From JAWKNZ01 sp041391425 (GTDB lineage: Bacteria > Bdellovibrionota_B > Oligoflexia > Oligoflexales > JAWKNZ01), in NCBI GenBank assembly GCA_041391425.1, contig JAWKNZ010000004.1, positions 1 through 64,000 of the forward strand: a DNA stretch of 64,000 nucleotides. Direction: 5' to 3'. Below the pieces are notes generated by a model. It saw nothing but the letters and a program-made list of their open reading frames with translations. It ran no database searches and had not been told where the DNA came from. The translations under genes and the position numbers were made by a program. How positions within the stretch are numbered: position 1 is the first letter of the stretch; the number at the start of each line of letters is the position of its first letter. Positions 1-7,866 of the stretch are shown one piece after another.

Positions 1-466
1 ATTTAGCACCAATTCCTATTGTGTAACCACTGCCACTCAATGTACTTGCTACTTTTTGGTCTGTAGTGTCTTCATAGGTATACGCTAATTTATGACTTAA
101 ATTATAGGCTAATTTTGCATATGGAGTGAAAAGGAAAGGAATTTTAACAGCCACCATCGATTCAAGGGCAACATCAAGGCCTGCTGCTTCGGAAGCTGTG
201 TAGTCGGATCCAGCAATTTCATCTTTATCCCATTGGATAGCAGTTACAGCTAATCCTAGCCCGACAGAAACTAAAGGTAACGGAATAGGAGTGATATGTG
301 CTGATAATGTCACATCGGTGGCACCTGCATCGGTGTCAGAGCTATCTGTATCGAAAGTAGCGGAACGCTTTCCTATTTGTAGTGATGCATCTATTAAGCT
401 ATAGGCATTAGTAGTTGCAAGGGTAAATAAGGAAGCAATGACGAAGTGAGTAAATTTAAAGCGCAT
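1..466 (-). CDS. Partial secreted, probably outer-membrane protein (C-terminus outside window)
   Basis: The frame is open from an ATG at 466 to the window edge, so the stop lies outside. A good Shine-Dalgarno (CTCAGGAGA) stands 6 bases before the ATG. The first ~25 residues (MRFKFTHFVIASLFTLATTNAYS) read as a Sec signal peptide with an Ala-Tyr-Ser cleavage region. The rest alternates short polar and hydrophobic segments (for example PFLFTPYAKLAYNLSHKLAYTY), like amphipathic strands of an outer-membrane barrel. I do not recognise the family. It is separated from flgE by a terminator, so it is its own transcription unit. Confidence 0.6.
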   Translation of the reverse strand, partial: MRFKFTHFVIASLFTLATTNAYSLIDASLQIGKRSATFDTDSSDTDAGATDVTLSAHITPIPLPLVSVGLGLAVTAIQWDKDEIAGSDYTASEAAGLDVALESMVAVKIPFLFTPYAKLAYNLSHKLAYTYEDTTDQKVASTLSGSGYTIGIGAK

Positions 467-558
467 TGTTTTCTCCTGAGTGGTTAATTTCTATTCTATT
501 GAATTATAGTGTAAATCGTACAAAAGAAAACGAGATATTGAACCTAAGATATAGAAAA

Positions 559-583
559 AACCCCACTTCAAAGAAATGGGGTT
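559..583 (-). terminator. Intrinsic terminator after flgE
   Basis: AACCCCA pairs with TGGGGTT across an 11-base loop. On the minus strand the stem is followed by a T run. It lies about 30 bases past the flgE stop and so ends that transcript. Confidence 0.75.
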
Positions 584-612
584 AAAAAAAGAGCAGATTT
601 TAACTTAGTTTA

Positions 613-1935
613 TTAGCGCTTAAGGTTAATAACTTCTTCAATCATGGTATCAGTTGTGGTGATGGAGCGTGAGTTTGCCTGAAACATCCTTTGCGTAAGT
701 ATCATATTGACAAATTCAGCAGCTAGGTCGACATTCGATTCTTCAAGAGAAGACGCATATAATGAGCCCCTCGAACCTGTTTGTGCCATACCAATTTTAG
801 CTGGTCCTGAGTTTAAAGTCGCAAAGAACTGGTTGCGCCCAGCTTTTTGCAGGCCATTTTGATTTTCAAACGTTGCCAAGGCGACGGCAGCTAAAGTACG
901 TTGGATACCATTGGTAAAAACGCCGTTAAGCTTTCCATCAAGCCCGATATTTAGGGATTTTAGATTTCCAGACTCGTAGCCATCTTGCGAATGAAAAACA
1001 GTGTTTGATTTAGAAGCTATTGATACCGAGGCGTTAGTACCATTTCCACCTTCTTCACCGATGTTTTTACCAAAGTCAAAGAGGATTTTTTGGTTGGAAA
1101 AGGCGCCATTATTAAAATTGACAATTGCTTCTTCAGCCTCTTCTGATACAAGCTGTCCTTTGCGATCAAAACGGACGATACCGGAACCGAACTCTTTCCA
1201 AGGGCCGTCGTCCGGATCTGTTACTTCCTTAGAGTCGACGACCGCATGGTATTCCCATGAGATACCATCTTCTCCTGCATCAAGCCTTCTGAAGTATACG
1301 GTGCTCTGATGAGCTCTACCGTGGCTATCAAAAACTCTAAAGCTTGTGCTCCAATTGGATGTTTTCACAGGATTGTTTATATCAAATTCTTCTTCGATAC
1401 GGTCGAGGCGTGAATCAAGTTGGACATTCAAGTTAACTTTGTTTGTAGCTCTTGGGGGGATATTGCTAGTCGCTATGTTTACATCGGTAAGGCGTGTTGA
1501 TAAAAGTCCATCGCCATCAGCCATGTATCCTTGGATGCGGCCGCCACCAGCATCGGCGAGGTAACCATCCTTATCGAAGTGGAGCGATCCCGTCCTGGTA
1601 AAAAACGCCCCAGCAGATTCCTGTACTTCCGTATTTGGATTTGAAACAACAAAAAAACCATTACCTTGAATTGCCAAATCGGTAATACTGTCTGTAACTT
1701 TCAAGCCACCTTGGGTGTGGACAGTCTTAACGTCTCGCAATCGGGATCCTCGTCCGATTTGAGCGCTACCTGCTCCACTACTTAAGTCTGATGATAGAAG
1801 ATCTTCGAATTCGGCACGATCTCGTTTAAAACCCTTAGAATTCGAGTTGGCAATATTGTTGGCAATAACAGACATGCCATCTGCATTGACTGATAAGCCG
1901 GTAACCCCAGTATAAAGTGCTTGCGCAATACCCAT
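613..1935 (-). CDS. flgE: Flagellar hook protein FlgE
   Basis: Structural subunit of the flagellar hook, the universal joint between basal body and filament, exported by the flagellar type III system. The N-terminus (MGIAQALYTGVTGL, then IANNIANSNSKGFK) is the conserved flagellar rod/hook motif. The C-terminus (VDLAAEFVNMILTQRMFQAN) is the matching helical D0 segment. At 440 residues it is near the usual FlgE length, longer than FlgG or FlgF. I place the start at 1935 because GGGGGAG precedes that ATG with correct spacing and it restores the canonical N-terminus; an in-frame start 45 bases upstream has no such support. It is separated from fliS by a MITE. Confidence 0.93.
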   Translation of the reverse strand: MGIAQALYTGVTGLSVNADGMSVIANNIANSNSKGFKRDRAEFEDLLSSDLSSGAGSAQIGRGSRLRDVKTVHTQGGLKVTDSITDLAIQGNGFFVVSNPNTEVQESAGAFFTRTGSLHFDKDGYLADAGGGRIQGYMADGDGLLSTRLTDVNIATSNIPPRATNKVNLNVQLDSRLDRIEEEFDINNPVKTSNWSTSFRVFDSHGRAHQSTVYFRRLDAGEDGISWEYHAVVDSKEVTDPDDGPWKEFGSGIVRFDRKGQLVSEEAEEAIVNFNNGAFSNQKILFDFGKNIGEEGGNGTNASVSIASKSNTVFHSQDGYESGNLKSLNIGLDGKLNGVFTNGIQRTLAAVALATFENQNGLQKAGRNQFFATLNSGPAKIGMAQTGSRGSLYASSLEESNVDLAAEFVNMILTQRMFQANSRSITTTDTMIEEVINLKR

Positions 1936-2101
1936 AAACTCCCCCGATACGAACGAAAACTTAAAAAAGCTACGAGACAATAATTAGATTATCACTGTGG
2001 GGCGCAAAGGGGGCATTGTTACAAAAATACATTAATTTGCTTATTAATGAGGCAAAATTTGCGCATGGAAAAGCTCTGCATTTGAGCTTGTGGTTTTTCT
2101 A

Positions 2102-2280
2102 GGGCGTGTTGACGTTTTATTTTCGTAGCGAGAGACAAATACTTGAAAGTCGCAGCTAGGAAGGGTTTCAAAAATTACCGGAGGTGTACTAGATGTACAT
2201 TGAGGATAATTTTTGAAACCCTGACAACGTTGTGACTCAAGGGTTTGGCTCGTAGTAGGAAATGAAACGTCAACACGCCC
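2102..2280 (-). mobile_element. 179-bp palindromic MITE-like element, copy 1
   Basis: Non-coding element with termini GGGCGTGTTGACGTTT, flanked by TA on both sides. Nearly the whole length folds on itself: nested arms include GGGTTTCAAAAATTA around a GTAC-rich centre. A second copy of identical length lies at 20167-20345 in opposite orientation. TIRs of this form with a TA duplication resemble the IS427 group of the IS5 family (inference), so it is probably mobilised in trans. It sits between fliS and flgE; an open frame across it is not a gene. Confidence 0.85.
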
Positions 2281-2367
2281 TAGAAGGGGAAGGGCTATTT
2301 TAAAAAACTTTCTGTGATCGCCTCCCGATCGTCTAAGTTCCAAACAACTCATCGGGAGGTGCCACTC

Positions 2368-2895
2368 TTAGGCTATAATTTTTAGTTTTGGTGCTGCCAT
2401 CGTTTCTGGTTGACTCATGGTAGCATTTTTTGTTGGAGGTGTGACGATCTCTTCTTGTTTTTCCGGGTTGTCCATAAACTCTTTATATTGTTCAGGTTGC
2501 AATTTTTTTGATGGGACTCCGTCTGGCCTTGGATTTTCTATGACATCTTTCCATGCTACATAAAGCGTGTTGAGAAGCCTTTCGACATTTTCAAGACATG
2601 AGACATCATTATTGATATTGCCTTCGATCATTTTATCAATCATAAATACGTAAAGGTTTTCCAAATCGATTGCAAGCTCGCCACCTGCTTTGAAATCCAA
2701 AGTTGCCATGAGCTCGGATAGAATGGCAGTAGCTTTGCTTATGTATTTACCTTTATCGGCAATTCTCTTGTCGTTCATCGCATCGATTGCTTGTTTGGTG
2801 AAGCGGATAGCTCCCTCGTATAGTAAAAGCAGGATTTTTTCTCGACTTGCTGTGGTGACGGCGGTTTTTTGGTATTGGCGATATGGGTTACTCAT
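2368..2895 (-). CDS. fliS: Flagellin export chaperone FliS
   Basis: Cytoplasmic chaperone that binds the disordered C-terminus of flagellin and keeps it unpolymerised until export. The N-terminus (MSNPYRQYQKTAVTTASREKILLLLYEGAIRF) is the diagnostic FliS motif, followed by the four-helix bundle to about residue 125. The last ~45 residues are a polar, Pro/Gln-rich tail beyond the usual ~130-residue FliS. AAGGAGG lies about 10 bases before the ATG. It starts 25 bases after fliD stops, in the same direction, and its client flagellin is 3 kb away. Confidence 0.92.
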   Translation of the reverse strand: MSNPYRQYQKTAVTTASREKILLLLYEGAIRFTKQAIDAMNDKRIADKGKYISKATAILSELMATLDFKAGGELAIDLENLYVFMIDKMIEGNINNDVSCLENVERLLNTLYVAWKDVIENPRPDGVPSKKLQPEQYKEFMDNPEKQEEIVTPPTKNATMSQPETMAAPKLKIIA

Positions 2896-2920
2896 AAAAA
2901 TTAGGCCTCCTTAATATGCC

Positions 2921-4276
2921 TTATTTTGCTTTGTTACCTCCTCCTCCACCAAATTTCGCTGATAAAAAGTCTCCTTGGCTTTTAAGCTCTCCAAGCGTAC
3001 TGCCGAGTGCTGTAAATTGGCGCCTGATTGCGACTTCTCTTTGCTCCATTTGGCGTTGTCGCCGTTCAATTTCTTTATCTTGATTCTCAATGATCCGCTC
3101 GACGCCTCTTATTTTACTTTTAAGAGCACCGGTTGATGAATTTTTTAGACCTTTAAGTCTTTCAGCCATCACTTGTGCGACACCGATAGAATCGTTTGTT
3201 CTGATAAAGAGCTTAGCGACACTATCGTAGTCTTCGGACAAGGCTTCTCGAACTTTAGCCTCTTTGATATTTAATTCTCCAGTCTTAGGGTTAGTGGTTA
3301 TCCCTATATCTGCAAGAGTACGAAATTTTTTTGCTCCTTGTGGTATATTTACCAAAGTGGATTGAAGCTGACGCATGACCATTTTAATTGAGCTGTCGCC
3401 GGATAGAATCCCATAGGCTCCAGTTTCAGGGTTAGCTTGGAATTGTTGGTTGATAAATGAAGCCACTTTATTATACGACTCTACAAAATTAGCTATTGAT
3501 GTGTAGGTTTCATCCTCATCATGAACAACACTAATTTGAACAAGAGTACCAGGCTCTGCTTTTTTAACATTCAGTGTTACATCTGAAATTAATTCATCTA
3601 GAATATTGTCGTCGTCTGTGATCGGAACGTCTTCAAATAGAATGTCGACGTTTCGACCACGGACCTGTTCTTTAAATTCTAAAAAAGTAGTATCTGGATC
3701 AATAATAATTTTTGATTCTTTTCCTGAATCTTCACTTACTACTAAAAGGCGGTATGGATCTGGTTTATACTTGGTGTTTACTACCATTGCTTTGACACCA
3801 ATATTGTTATCATTGATTTGGTTTGCGAGTTGTTCCAGAGTAGTATTGGGTTCGACTATCATTTCATATGGTTCTTTGTCTTCGCGTTCGATGAGCATAA
3901 ATCCAAAGCCAACTGGAGTATTGTCTTTATCTGGAAACCCATAGGCTAACTCTTTATCAGATCTCGCGATGCTACGAACTTCCATTTCGTAGTTACCAAC
4001 GATGGCACCGGCAGCAACTGTTCCTTCTATAATGTCAGGATGACTTGAATCAAGACGAAGTTTGTAAAAATCGAGCTTTGTCTTAAGCCCATTTAATGTC
4101 CCATCGAGTTCGCCTAATAAACTTCCAAGTGCCTCATACTCTTTTTTTTCGTCGACATGTTTCTCTCTTCGTTTCTTTGCAGTTTCAACAGGAATTTTTG
4201 CAGCATCGACAAGTTGATCGACAATACCAGGGTCGATTCCAGCTGCTTGTAGACCTGGATTCATTCGAATGCCCAT
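2921..4276 (-). CDS. fliD: Flagellar filament cap protein FliD
   Basis: Filament cap (hook-associated protein 2) that directs folding of exported flagellin at the filament tip. At 451 residues it is of normal length. An N-terminal coiled segment (VDAAKIPVETAKKRREKHVDEKKEYEALG) leads into a beta-rich middle. The C-terminal FliD_C part includes IASFNKV-like NFVESYNKVASFINQQF and DIGITTNPKTGELNI, then a coiled coil (RIIENQDKEIERRQRQMEQREV). It ends in an unusual Gly5 tail (GGGGGNKAK). AGAGGAG precedes the ATG. Operon with fliS. Confidence 0.92.
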   Translation of the reverse strand: MGIRMNPGLQAAGIDPGIVDQLVDAAKIPVETAKKRREKHVDEKKEYEALGSLLGELDGTLNGLKTKLDFYKLRLDSSHPDIIEGTVAAGAIVGNYEMEVRSIARSDKELAYGFPDKDNTPVGFGFMLIEREDKEPYEMIVEPNTTLEQLANQINDNNIGVKAMVVNTKYKPDPYRLLVVSEDSGKESKIIIDPDTTFLEFKEQVRGRNVDILFEDVPITDDDNILDELISDVTLNVKKAEPGTLVQISVVHDEDETYTSIANFVESYNKVASFINQQFQANPETGAYGILSGDSSIKMVMRQLQSTLVNIPQGAKKFRTLADIGITTNPKTGELNIKEAKVREALSEDYDSVAKLFIRTNDSIGVAQVMAERLKGLKNSSTGALKSKIRGVERIIENQDKEIERRQRQMEQREVAIRRQFTALGSTLGELKSQGDFLSAKFGGGGGNKAK

Positions 4277-4318
4277 TTGCCACTCCTCTTATTCTCTTAG
4301 AAGCTATATGACATATAT

Positions 4319-4485
4319 GATCCCGGATCCGAATTTCTAGCCGGTTGCGTCGTTGCTTCGTCGTCAGGAAATCCTCATGTACCAACATGTACACTGCAGT
4401 TTCCTTCTCCTCGCGCCTAGCGCCTGAGCGAACTTCGAATCTGGTGAAAATACTACAGTTTTTCAAAAAATTTCAGATCCCGGAT
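4319..4485. repeat. Palindromic dispersed repeat with CATGTAC core, copy 1
   Basis: Bounded by a direct repeat GATCCCGGAT (4319-4328 and 4476-4485). The core 4344-4430 (TTGCGTCGTTGCTTCGTCG ... CTCATGTACCAACATGTAC ... CTCCTCGCGCC) is clearly related to 7684-7783. It is GC-richer than its surroundings and occupies the divergent space between fliD and the GNAT gene. Open frames crossing it are spurious. Confidence 0.6.
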
Positions 4486-4669
4486 ATGATCTAGAAAAAA
4501 TATTATAAATATATAGATTCGATATCTTTTTTATTGTGTCTTAATAGCTATATGCCATATGGCTTCTTACTATCTTAATAGATTTTGACCTATTAGCACC
4601 TATTGATATAATAACTGAAGGTACTTTATCTACAGCCTGTAATTGCTATATAAATACAAAGGTAAAAAG

Positions 4670-5608
4670 TTGCTCGAATTTTCATATCCAAAATCACCTT
4701 CTTTGTCTTTGCAAAGGAATGAACTACTACAACGTAGTTTAAGGCCTGAGCGTACTGACTATCCAATTGAAATTGAGTATCCAATTGTTCTTAGCTCTCT
4801 GTATTCAGAGTACAGTATCTGCGCTATTCGTGATGGTGATGTTATTGCCCATGCTAATTTATGGCCTCGTTCGCTAGTTAATGTACATAGTCGTGAAACA
4901 TATAAAGTCGGTCTTGTCGGTAACGTTGCAACTTTAAAAGAATACCGTGGTCAGGGTATCATGACTCAGCTTATTAATGAAATAATAGACCGATCTAAAA
5001 CTATAAAAATTTCGGCTCTCTTTTTATGGAGCGACTTAATACAATTCTATCAAAGTTTTGGCTTTTCGTCATTTAGTAAAGAGGATAGGTTTGTTTTTAC
5101 AAAAACATCACTTGCAAACTTTAGTGATTTGTTGGGAAACTTTTTCCTAGAAACGAATAATAGTTTAACGGATGAAGAGTTAGCTCTTTTATTAGAACTT
5201 AGGCCGCAGTCAGGTTTTACTCTTCAGCGTGGTATCAACGAATTTAGGTCGTTATTAAAAATTCCAGATACCAATATGCTATCTATTCGAGTCGATGGAA
5301 ATATTGTTGCATATGCAGTACTGGGTAAAGGCTATGATATGAACGGTATTGTTCATGAATGGGGAGCTGTTGATTACAGTTATCTTTTTTTATTACTGTT
5401 TAATATTATGAATAAGGCACTCGTACAGGAGATTACCTTGCTGGCGCCAGAAAATTTGTCGGAAGAATTGTCTTCAATTTTTAGTAGACATTGCTTAGAA
5501 AAGAGTACACATCCGATGGCTTTTTGTTGCCCATTGGTCGAACGGATGACTCCTGGGCTTGAAAAGGCGCTACAAGACACCTTTATTTGGGGGTTGGATT
5601 CTATTTAG
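4670..5608 (+). CDS. GNAT-family N-acetyltransferase
   Basis: Probable acyltransferase that moves acetyl from acetyl-CoA to an amine. Motif A is clear: VGNVATLKEYRGQGIMTQLI, with the R-G-Q-G-I pyrophosphate-binding loop, followed by FYQSFGF typical of the GNAT fold end. The C-terminal ~150 residues look like a second, divergent acetyltransferase-like half (NIVAYAVLGKGYDMNGIVHEWGAV). I prefer the TTG at 4670, preceded by AAAGG at 7-base spacing; an earlier TTG at 4643 lacks a ribosome site. It lies between fliD and flagellin on the opposite strand, so a role in flagellin modification is possible but unproven. Confidence 0.75.
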   Translation: MLEFSYPKSPSLSLQRNELLQRSLRPERTDYPIEIEYPIVLSSLYSEYSICAIRDGDVIAHANLWPRSLVNVHSRETYKVGLVGNVATLKEYRGQGIMTQLINEIIDRSKTIKISALFLWSDLIQFYQSFGFSSFSKEDRFVFTKTSLANFSDLLGNFFLETNNSLTDEELALLLELRPQSGFTLQRGINEFRSLLKIPDTNMLSIRVDGNIVAYAVLGKGYDMNGIVHEWGAVDYSYLFLLLFNIMNKALVQEITLLAPENLSEELSSIFSRHCLEKSTHPMAFCCPLVERMTPGLEKALQDTFIWGLDSI

Positions 5609-5666
5609 CTCATCTTAACTTCGATTTCATATAAGATAAACTTGCTTTGTTTGAGTATAAAACCTT

Positions 5667-6509
5667 TTAGTTTTGTAATAAAGATAATGCCAATTTTGGT
5701 ATACTATTGGCTTGTGTTAAAACAGAAATACCTGCTTGCATGAGAATATTTTCTTTTGTCATTTCCGCAGTTTCAGATGCAATATCGACATCTTTAATTC
5801 TAGAACGAGCTGCAGTTAAATTTTCGACGGATACAGATATATTCTTCATTGTAGAGACTAATCGATTTTCAAGAGCACCTAACTCTCCTCGCACAGAGGA
5901 AACCTCTTCAATTGCAGAGTCGATTTGCCCTAAGCTGCGTTGGGCATCGAATTTTGTACTCACTCCTAATTCTTCTAGGCCGAGTTTGTCAGCATTTACG
6001 TCAAGTTTAAAGGCATCGAACGAAATTCGGTCAACTCCAAGCAGGTTTAAACCGCCTGTATTTACCTGAAAATCTAAGCTGCCACCTGTCCCATCTAAAA
6101 GGAAAGTACCGTTGAATTCGGTCGAGTTCGCAATTCTATCTAGCTCCTCTTTCAAAGATTGATATTCCTCATTTAAGTATCTTCGTTCCCTAGCTCCGAT
6201 GGTATCACTTGCTGCCTGTACTCCAAGCTCTCTGAGCCTTACAAGAATATTTTGTACTTCATTTAACCCGCCTTCAGCTACTTGGATTAATGAAACACCG
6301 TCGTTAGCGTTACGTTTAGCTTGTATCATCCCTTGAACCTTAGCTCGTAATTTTTCGGAGATAGCAAGTCCAGCAGCATCATCACCGGCACGATTAATTC
6401 TATATCCACTTGAAAGTCTTTCTAATGAGCGATCTAGGGCACGTCGTGTATTTCTCAAATGTCGTTGAGATGTTAGTGACGATACGTTGGTTGCTATCCT
6501 TAACCCCAT
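5667..6509 (-). CDS. fliC: Flagellin (short, lacking the variable domain)
   Basis: Filament subunit exported by the flagellar apparatus. The N-terminal D0/D1 region (LRIATNVSSLTSQRHL, then SLERLSSGYRINRAGDDAAGLAIS) and C-terminal D1/D0 region (ENLTAARSRIKDVDIASETAEMTKENILMQAGISVL) are both complete. At 280 residues only a small linker separates them, so the surface-exposed D2/D3 domain is essentially missing. The start at 6509 follows GGAGGAG; five codons of upstream frame are ignored. Monocistronic, with a 0.66-kb upstream spacer. Confidence 0.95.
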   Translation of the reverse strand: MGLRIATNVSSLTSQRHLRNTRRALDRSLERLSSGYRINRAGDDAAGLAISEKLRAKVQGMIQAKRNANDGVSLIQVAEGGLNEVQNILVRLRELGVQAASDTIGARERRYLNEEYQSLKEELDRIANSTEFNGTFLLDGTGGSLDFQVNTGGLNLLGVDRISFDAFKLDVNADKLGLEELGVSTKFDAQRSLGQIDSAIEEVSSVRGELGALENRLVSTMKNISVSVENLTAARSRIKDVDIASETAEMTKENILMQAGISVLTQANSIPKLALSLLQN

Positions 6510-7172
6510 GCGCTCTCCTCCCAAATCTTTTATATAGCGGTAGCCTTACCAGTTTTAATGTGAATTGATCATTCGCATATATATGAAATATAAACTATGA
6601 GCCTTTAGTAAAGATGATAGCATATGACTAATTCTTCATCTAAATTTTGTGAGAGTTAATTTATTTTATTTTTGAAAATATAGAGTAATTTAGTAACTAT
6701 TATTTAATGGTTAGAGGCAGGCAGGTTTAAGTCTGACTCTTTTATATGACAATTAATTAAAGCGAAAAATCTACCTACTTTATTATCACTAATGAGAAGT
6801 AAATTGGAATGCTATGAAGTTTGTTTCGTCGTTTGCTATCAATATAGATTTAAAAATTGAAGGGGTTATGAATTTAGCTGTTTTAACATAATGAAGTGCA
6901 TTTAGTTGTCTTGAGGCTGGATTAGGAGATTTTGGAAAGTTTTAACGTGCATTTATAGTGTATTACTTTAATTTATAAGGAATACACGTATATATTATAC
7001 GTGTAATATAAGTGTTCTCTTCGCTAAAGAAATAGCAGATGTTTCCCGTAATCTTAAAATACAAAGGTTGGAGATAGGGTAAATGCTTTGTGGGAGTAAA
7101 GGGTAACTTATAACTATATAGACGAGGAAAATATTAGATTTCTGTAGAGAAACACAACGGTAGGAGGATGGT
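6510..7172. other. Intergenic spacer between flagellin and hemerythrin genes
   Basis: No credible gene on either strand. It is AT-rich, has many stops, and must carry the divergent promoters of flagellin and the hemerythrin gene. I could not assign a convincing sigma-28 box. The only distinct structure is the palindrome at 6983-7005. Confidence 0.6.
6983..7005. promoter_or_regulatory. Palindrome, possible operator
   Basis: TACACGTATA and TATACGTGTA form a perfect 10-bp dyad around TAT, 168 bases upstream of the hemerythrin start. There is no T tract, so an operator is likelier than a terminator. Its function is inferred only from the symmetry. Confidence 0.3.
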
Positions 7173-7604
7173 ATGGCGCATTTTGAATGGAGTAAAGATC
7201 TCGAGCTTGAGATAGCGGAGGTAGATAATCAGCATAAAGAAATTGTTAAGCATATTAATATTATAGCATCTCTTAATGATGACTTTGTTTCTGGAAAAAA
7301 CCCAACAGTTGATGCATTGCTATTCGCATTTGATAAATTAGCCGATGTTGCTAGAAAACACTTTGAAGAAGAAGAAGAGTTGATGGATATATATCAATTT
7401 CCTGATATGGATAGCCATAAAATTATTCATAGAAATTTGTTTGCGAGGTTATCAAAGTTTCGCATTGATGCTGAAAATGAAGGTTTTGCAATTATGATCA
7501 AGTTACTTACCTTTCTAAATACTTGGCTAAAGGGTCATATTATGGGTGTTGATACAAAATATGCTTCTCACATTCATAAAAGTAAGCATAAAGGTGCTGC
7601 ATAG
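7173..7604 (+). CDS. Bacteriohemerythrin
   Basis: Non-heme di-iron O2-binding protein of 143 residues. The ligand pattern is complete: NQHKE near residue 20, HFEEEE near 62, DSHKIIH near 80, and LKGHIMGVDTKYASH near 118. This gives the His/Glu/Asp set of a hemerythrin. GGAGGATG precedes the ATG. It stands alone. Motile bacteria often use such proteins to deliver or sense oxygen; the neighbouring flagellin gene fits an aerotaxis-related role, which is inference. Confidence 0.9.
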   Translation: MAHFEWSKDLELEIAEVDNQHKEIVKHINIIASLNDDFVSGKNPTVDALLFAFDKLADVARKHFEEEEELMDIYQFPDMDSHKIIHRNLFARLSKFRIDAENEGFAIMIKLLTFLNTWLKGHIMGVDTKYASHIHKSKHKGAA

Positions 7605-7683
7605 AATTATTCTTGCTTAAAGACTATGGAAATTATGCAATCTCTGGCAGAGGTATGATGGAAAGCATTGTATTAACGGGAGG

Positions 7684-7783
7684 AAAACCTATGATAGCTG
7701 CGTTGCTTTCGTCTCTGCGCTGCTCATGTACCCATATGTACACTGTGCTGCTCGCTCCTCTGCGCCTTGCTCTCATAGGTTTT
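7684..7783. repeat. Palindromic dispersed repeat with CATGTAC core, copy 2
   Basis: Outer arms AAAACCTATGA (7684-7694) and TCATAGGTTTT (7773-7783) are perfect complements. The interior (GCGTTGCTTTCGTC ... CTCATGTACCCATATGTACACTG ... CTCCTCTGCGCC) matches the core of 4319-4485. It sits between two convergent genes, where it could also terminate both transcripts. A 60-codon open frame across it is not a gene. Confidence 0.6.
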
Positions 7784-7866
7784 TGCTCCTCTTAATATCT
7801 TTGTCCAGCGATAAAATGTGGGAGGGATTTTGAATGCAGATTTTTTGAGTTAAGTTTCGTCGTCAT

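Noticed and set aside
2044..2352. 102-codon open frame on the minus strand between flgE and fliS
   Set aside because: It runs through the MITE and has no ribosome site; its sequence is the translation of a palindromic repeat.
4185..4466. 93-codon minus-strand frame crossing the fliD start
   Set aside because: Composed of the dispersed repeat 4319-4485 plus the fliD 5' end in another frame; low-complexity composition.
7613..7795. 60-codon plus-strand frame after the hemerythrin gene
   Set aside because: It is the palindromic repeat 7684-7783; no ribosome site.
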